The position numbers and the translations under genes are program-made. The notes beneath the pieces were generated by a model that saw nothing but the letters and a program-made list of their open reading frames with translations, did no database searches and had not been told where the DNA came from. Shown one piece after another: positions 60,670-64,000 of a DNA stretch of 64,000 nucleotides (its first letter is position 1; each line of letters begins with the position of its first letter). Source of the DNA: WHSW01 sp963821345 (GTDB lineage Bacteria > Actinomycetota > Thermoleophilia > Solirubrobacterales > 70-9); contig CAWGDM010000012.1 in the NCBI GenBank assembly GCA_963821345.1, positions 434,001 through 498,000 of the forward strand. Reading direction: 5' to 3'.

Positions 60670-60810
60670 CGTCCCTCTTACGGACAGATCGAACGACAGC
60701 GGAAATCCGGAACCGAAGCTCGGCGAAATCGGCCTTCCGTCCACGGGGCCAGCCCCTGGGTGCTGCGCCCCAGACCGCTTGAGCTGCTGAGCGGGCCGCT
60801 CTCCCAGAGC

Positions 60811-60843
60811 GGGGGTGGGAGTCGAGCCGGCGACGGTTATGAG
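60811..60843 (-). other. Second, degenerate tRNA-Met-like 3' fragment
   Basis: Minus-strand CTCATAA (anticodon CAT context), then a decayed T-arm GCCGGCTCGACTCCCAC. The T stem no longer pairs fully. TATGAGAT occurs here at 60838 and in the first fragment at 60238, exactly 600 bases apart. Confidence 0.45.
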
Positions 60844-60909
60844 ATCGTCCCGCCTCGTTCCACCGGCTGCTCTGTGGCTCTGTCATGCAATTTCCAATTC
60901 TCTGAGATC

Positions 60910-60950
60910 AGCTGAGATTCGCTCAGTTCGGTACCAGCCTGGTACCCCGG
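60910..60950 (+). repeat. Direct repeat copy 2
   Basis: Same 19-base core as copy 1, then CGGTACCAGCCT (absent from copy 1), then GGTACCCCGG. The two GGTACC sites explain the indel. Confidence 0.75.
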
Positions 60951-61005
60951 AGCGTTGGGTTGGGAGGATCCCGGTCGTGAATCGTGAGCGAGAGAGGGGA
61001 GATGA

Positions 61006-62205
61006 ATGAAGCGGGTCGGCGTCATCGGCGCCGGCTTTGCCGGCCTCGCCGCGGCCGACGCCCTGCGCGCCGACGGAGCGGAAGTGACCGTGCTCGAGGC
61101 GCGCGACCGGGTGGGGGGACGCGTGTGGTCGGTGCCGTTCGGCGACGGCGCGGTGGTCGAGCGGGGCGCCGAGTTCATCCTGCCCGGTTACGAGTCGATG
61201 AATGCCCTGGCCGCGCGCTTCGGGATCCCGCTGGTCCTCAAGGGGACGCCCTACGGGCGGCGCGTGCCGATCGGCGAGGAGGCTGTGTCTCAGACTGACC
61301 TCGAGGGCGCATTCGACCGCCTTGCCGCGGGCGCGGCCGCGGACGCCGCAAGCGCTGCCGACGCGATCGCCACCTTGGACTTGGACCCACGCCTCTCGAA
61401 GCTGATTCAGACGCGTGTCGCGATCTCGAATGGCTATCCCGTCGACGACCTTGCGGCCTCGGTGCTCGACGAGGGAGCCTCGACCTTTGGCGATTTCGAC
61501 AACCACACGCTGGCGGGCGGCAACATGCGGCTCGCCGAGGCGCTCGCGGCCGAGCTCGGCGCAGCCGTGCGCCTCTCATCCCCCGTGCGGAGGGTGCGCT
61601 GGTCGCAGGACGCGGTGAACATCGCCACCGATCACGCCGAGATTGAGGCGGACGCGGTCGTGGTCGCGATCCCCACGGCGCCGCTGGCGGAGATCGAGTT
61701 CGATCCCCCGCTCGAGGGCGCGACCGCGGAGGCACTGCGCGCGGTCACCTACGGTCAGAACTCGAAGCTCTTCCTGCGCCTGCGCTCACCCGCGCCGCCG
61801 AGCGCGATCATGTCCGTGGCCCGACACTTCTGGACCTATACGCAGCTGGGCGCGGACGGTCGGCCCGCTCCCTTCGTGACCGGCTACACGGGCACGATGT
61901 CCGCGATCGATGACCTCGGTGGCTCGGACGGGTTCGAGCGCTGGGTTGCCGCGCTGGTCGCGCTTCGCGAGGACCTCGATCTGGAGCCCGAAAGCGCGAT
62001 GCTTTCGAGCTGGAACGACGACCCGTGGGTGCGGGGCTCCTACTCGGCTCGCACCCTCTCATCGCCACTTCGCGACGACGACCTGGTAAAGCCGATCGGC
62101 CCCCTGTTCTTCGCAGGCGAGCATACGGCCGGCGAGTGGCACGGGCTCATGGAGGGGGCGCTTCGCAGCGGACGGCGCGCGGCCGAACAAGTCCTCTCTG
62201 CCTAG
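61006..62205 (+). CDS. Flavin monoamine oxidase family protein
   Basis: 399 residues. VGVIGAGFAGLAAADAL (4-20) FAD motif, VLEARDRVGGRVWSV (about 29-43), and the C-terminal LFFAGEHTAGEWHGLMEGAL signature near 367 of amine/polyamine oxidases and phytoene-desaturase relatives. No signal peptide. The conserved Lys that contacts flavin N5 via water in MAOs is the QNSKLFLRL lysine. GAGAGGGGAG lies upstream. Amine substrate unknown. Confidence 0.85.
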   Translation: MKRVGVIGAGFAGLAAADALRADGAEVTVLEARDRVGGRVWSVPFGDGAVVERGAEFILPGYESMNALAARFGIPLVLKGTPYGRRVPIGEEAVSQTDLEGAFDRLAAGAAADAASAADAIATLDLDPRLSKLIQTRVAISNGYPVDDLAASVLDEGASTFGDFDNHTLAGGNMRLAEALAAELGAAVRLSSPVRRVRWSQDAVNIATDHAEIEADAVVVAIPTAPLAEIEFDPPLEGATAEALRAVTYGQNSKLFLRLRSPAPPSAIMSVARHFWTYTQLGADGRPAPFVTGYTGTMSAIDDLGGSDGFERWVAALVALREDLDLEPESAMLSSWNDDPWVRGSYSARTLSSPLRDDDLVKPIGPLFFAGEHTAGEWHGLMEGALRSGRRAAEQVLSA

Positions 62206-62318
62206 GCCTTGCTGCTCGAAACGAGGCGCAAAACAAGACGTCCTTCGGCCTTGTTCATGATCCGAGGCCAAGCCAGATCGTGAGGTGATACCGTGCTACA
62301 CGAGGAGGCTTGCCGAGA

Positions 62319-62552
62319 GTGGCGAACGTGACGCTTGCCGTCGATGACGATGTCCTGCGCAGGGCCCGAATCCGCGCGCTCGAGCAGGGAACATCGGTCA
62401 ACGCGCTGGTTCGCGACTACCTCGAGGCGTTCGTGGGCAAGGGTCCCGCGAACGAGGGCCTGGCGACTTTCCTCGAGCTAGCCGACCGGGTATCGGCGGG
62501 CAGTGGCGAGGGCGGCAGGTCGTGGACACGCGACGACGCGCATGCCAGGTAG
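62319..62552 (+). CDS. Ribbon-helix-helix antitoxin (VapB-like)
   Basis: About 77 residues. MANVTLAVDDDVLRRARIRALEQ is the ribbon-helix-helix start (split: TLAVDDDVLRRARIRA), then SVNALVRDYLEAF second helix. GTG at 62319 with GAGGAGG ten bases before; a TTG at 62310 is too close to it. The tail would neutralise the PIN toxin encoded next, whose start overlaps its stop by 11 bases. Confidence 0.8.
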   Translation: MANVTLAVDDDVLRRARIRALEQGTSVNALVRDYLEAFVGKGPANEGLATFLELADRVSAGSGEGGRSWTRDDAHAR

Positions 62553-62955
62553 GGCGTTCGTCGATACGAACGTCCTCGTCTACGCGGTCGACGATGCCGA
62601 TTCGCTCAAACGCGATCGGGCTCGGGAGGTGCTCGATGGCTCCGCCGACCAGCTCGTCCTCAGCGCCCAGGTGCTAAGCGAGTTCTACGTCGTGGTCACC
62701 CGCAAGCTCGCGAAGCCACTGCCCGAGGCCGTCGCCGCCGAGGCGGTCCGCGCCCTGGCTCGCCTGCCGATCGTAGTCGCCGATGGCGAGCTGGTGATGG
62801 CCGCGGTGGCATTGAGCCGGCAAACTCAGATCAGCTTCTGGGATGCGCAGATCGTCGCCGCGGCCGCGGTCGCCGGATGCGATCGCGTTCTGAGCGAGGA
62901 TCTCTCCCACGGCGCCGAGCTCGCCTCAGTTCGGGTTGAAAATCCGTTTCTCTAG
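62542..62955 (+). CDS. PIN-domain toxin (VapC-like ribonuclease)
   Basis: 137 residues. The acidic tetrad of PIN nucleases is present: Asp in FVDTNVLVYAVD (about residue 8), Glu in VLSEFYVV (about 46), Asp in FWDAQIVAAA (about 98), Asp in VLSEDLSHG (about 117). Cleaves RNA (tRNA or rRNA in known cases) when freed of antitoxin. Start overlaps the antitoxin gene, standard for vapBC. Confidence 0.88.
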   Translation: MPGRAFVDTNVLVYAVDDADSLKRDRAREVLDGSADQLVLSAQVLSEFYVVVTRKLAKPLPEAVAAEAVRALARLPIVVADGELVMAAVALSRQTQISFWDAQIVAAAAVAGCDRVLSEDLSHGAELASVRVENPFL

Positions 62956-63303
62956 TTTCGCGGTTGCACACCAGCTGATTGATCGGGTCGGTGAAGTGGC
63001 CGTTGGCGCCGTCGGGGTACACGTCAAGGACGATTTCAAACCGGCTCGTGCTGCGGCCGCGCGAGTCGGAGTGCGTGAACCCAAGCCGGAAACTGTCCAC
63101 CGAAGCGGGTCAGCTCCAGTTCCTCTCGTGCCTGGCGACAGGCGCGCTTCAGCCAGGCGCAAAAACGGACGCGCAACCTCCTCGGCTTCGGCGATCGGCT
63201 CCAAGCCCAGCGCGTCGCCGGCGCTGTCGACGATCTGATCCACCTGGGGTGACTCCGCGGACAGCGCTGCAACCGTCCGTGCGAAGGGCGATGTGGTTCC
63301 CCG
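62956..63303. other. 348 bases with no intact gene
   Basis: Minus-strand fragments in two frames look protein-like (for example FRLGFTHSDSRGR near 63090-63050 and VARPFLRLAEARL near 63170-63130), but frames are broken and I cannot name a family. Most likely decayed coding DNA. Confidence 0.4.
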
Positions 63304-63441
63304 CTACGGCTGACTCCCGCTTCCGCCGAACGGGACGAAGAGGACCGATACCGTCGCCCCGTCGACGGTCGTGCCCGCGCCGACGTTCACGAACTCGAAC
63401 TGGACGGTATGCGCCCCGGCCGCGACTTGGGCCGTCTCGGT
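63304..63441 (-). pseudogene. C-terminal remnant of an exported beta-rich protein
   Basis: About 45 codons: VAAGAHTVQFEFVNVGAG and VSVLFVPFGGSGSQP then a stop. An in-frame TGA lies just upstream (63442-63444) and there is no start codon. The segment resembles the last strand pair of secreted phage-tail-like or collagen-like surface proteins. The photolyase gene starts 49 bases beyond the upstream stop, on the opposite strand. Confidence 0.55.
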
Positions 63442-63492
63442 TCACCGGGCGCCCGTGCCGGCGTAGGCGGGGCGATACTAGCCTCAGCCTCC

Positions 63493-64000
63493 GTGGACAC
63501 CTTGATCGTCCTCTTCACCCGCGATCTCCGCCTGCACGATCACCCCGCAATGACCGCCGCAGCTCGCGATGCGGACCGCGTCGTCCCGGTCTTCGTGCTT
63601 GACGACATGCTGCTCTCCGGTCGCTCGGGGACACCCAATCGAGTCGCCTTTCTGCTCGAGAGCCTCCGTGACCTAGACCGCTCTCTGCGAGAGCGCGGGG
63701 CGCGACTCGTGGTGCGACGCGGCGACGTCGTCACCGAGGTTCTCCGGCTGGCGCGCGAGAGTGAAGCCGAGGGCATCTACCTGAGTGACGACGTCAGCGG
63801 CTACGCGCGCGAGCGGCGTCAACGGCTCGTGCGGGAGTGTGCCGGAGAGCGGCTCGCGTTGCGGACATTTGCGGGCGTAACCGTAATTCCCGCCGGCGAG
63901 CTGGTCCCCGCCAGCGGCGATCACTACCGCGTGTTCACGCCATATTGGCGCGTCTGGCGCACGGCGAAACGGCGAGCGCCATTGCGCGCGCCGCGGCGGC
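63493..64000 (+). CDS. Deoxyribodipyrimidine photolyase / cryptochrome, N-terminal part
   Basis: Runs off the window, 169 codons visible from a GTG. VDTLIVLFTRDLRLHDHPAM is the classic beginning of the alpha/beta antenna domain; VVPVFVLDD, NRVAFLLESLRDLDRSLRERG and the FTPYWRVWR linker that leads to the FAD domain follow. Repairs UV cyclobutane dimers with light. The FAD-binding half is beyond the end. Confidence 0.88.
   Translation, partial: MDTLIVLFTRDLRLHDHPAMTAAARDADRVVPVFVLDDMLLSGRSGTPNRVAFLLESLRDLDRSLRERGARLVVRRGDVVTEVLRLARESEAEGIYLSDDVSGYARERRQRLVRECAGERLALRTFAGVTVIPAGELVPASGDHYRVFTPYWRVWRTAKRRAPLRAPRR

Noticed and set aside
60838..60900. Possible complete tRNA on the minus strand
   Set aside because: The anticodon stem is one base too long with an A-C mismatch and the T stem does not pair; only a fragment can be claimed.
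1..64000. CRISPR array, insertion sequence or replication origin
   Set aside because: No evenly spaced repeats, no transposase motifs and no DnaA-box cluster were seen on reading through.

Overview
High-GC bacterial DNA (about 70% G+C, frequent GTG and TTG starts, strong GC3 bias). The gene families suggest a soil actinobacterium of the Thermoleophilia / Solirubrobacterales kind: F420-type oxidoreductases, FlgM-like and SnoaL-like small proteins, AfsR/SARP-type giant regulators, a PASTA-less Ser/Thr kinase with an extracellular domain, and SixA. That placement is inference from gene content and style; no rRNA gene is present. The window is chromosomal and gene-dense, and I see no CRISPR array and no intact transposase. 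Several genes carry single-base frameshifts (near 8957, 21892 and 51287) or look cut and rejoined (near 3000 and 19160). These are either real decay or assembly indels.

Layout. 1-4.2 kb: exported proteins and a receptor kinase whose N-lobe is missing because it is joined to the front of a secreted-protein gene. 4.2-6.8 kb: flavin monooxygenase, VOC-fold dioxygenase/glyoxalase and glutathione-transferase-like genes. 6.8-9.4 kb: a cyclase-ATPase signalling gene split by a frameshift. 9.5-17 kb: a UspA-ABC1 kinase fusion, SixA, methanethiol oxidase (SBP56), a secreted glycosidase, and a membrane-anchored glycosyltransferase with an unusual domain mix. 17-19.2 kb: a TetR/flavin-hydroxylase divergent pair.

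19.2-35.6 kb is the most interesting block: a GntR-linked catabolic locus. A tightly overlapping seven-gene minus-strand operon (Rid-family protein, D-amino-acid-dehydrogenase-like flavoenzyme, acylating aldehyde dehydrogenase, 4-hydroxy-2-oxo-acid aldolase, DUF1537 sugar-acid kinase, class II aldolase, VOC protein) faces the GntR gene. The GntR gene is followed by a complete peptide/opine-type ABC importer. A second unit (alanine-racemase-fold enzyme, SDR, SMP-30 lactonase, divergent beta-sandwich protein) lies alongside. Four related palindromic sites (22001, 29009, 29071, 29910) sit in exactly the promoter gaps one regulator would need. I propose import and catabolism of a hydroxylated amino-acid or amino-sugar-acid compound, split by two aldolases into pyruvate, a phosphotriose-like product and an acyl-CoA; the substrate is unknown.

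35.6-46 kb: two very large SARP/ATPase/TPR regulators with a berberine-bridge-type oxidase, an LLM F420-type oxidoreductase and a small exported protein between them. 46-50.4 kb: hydrolases, a UbiE-like methyltransferase overlapping a UbiA-like membrane protein, and another methyltransferase. 50.7-57 kb: a likely lysine/pipecolate to 2-aminoadipate module (DAO-family oxidase with a frameshift, ALDH7 dehydrogenase, fused alpha-beta 2-oxoacid dehydrogenase E1, lysine-6-dehydrogenase-like enzyme). Next to it is a 130-bp relic of a second cyclase-ATPase gene. 57.4-64 kb: an arginase-family protein, a PPOX-fold protein and SnoaL-like proteins. Then comes a patch with two tRNA-Met-like 3' fragments and direct repeats exactly about 600 bp apart around a FlgM-like gene, followed by an amine oxidase, a VapBC-type pair, gene remnants and the start of a DNA photolyase running off the end.
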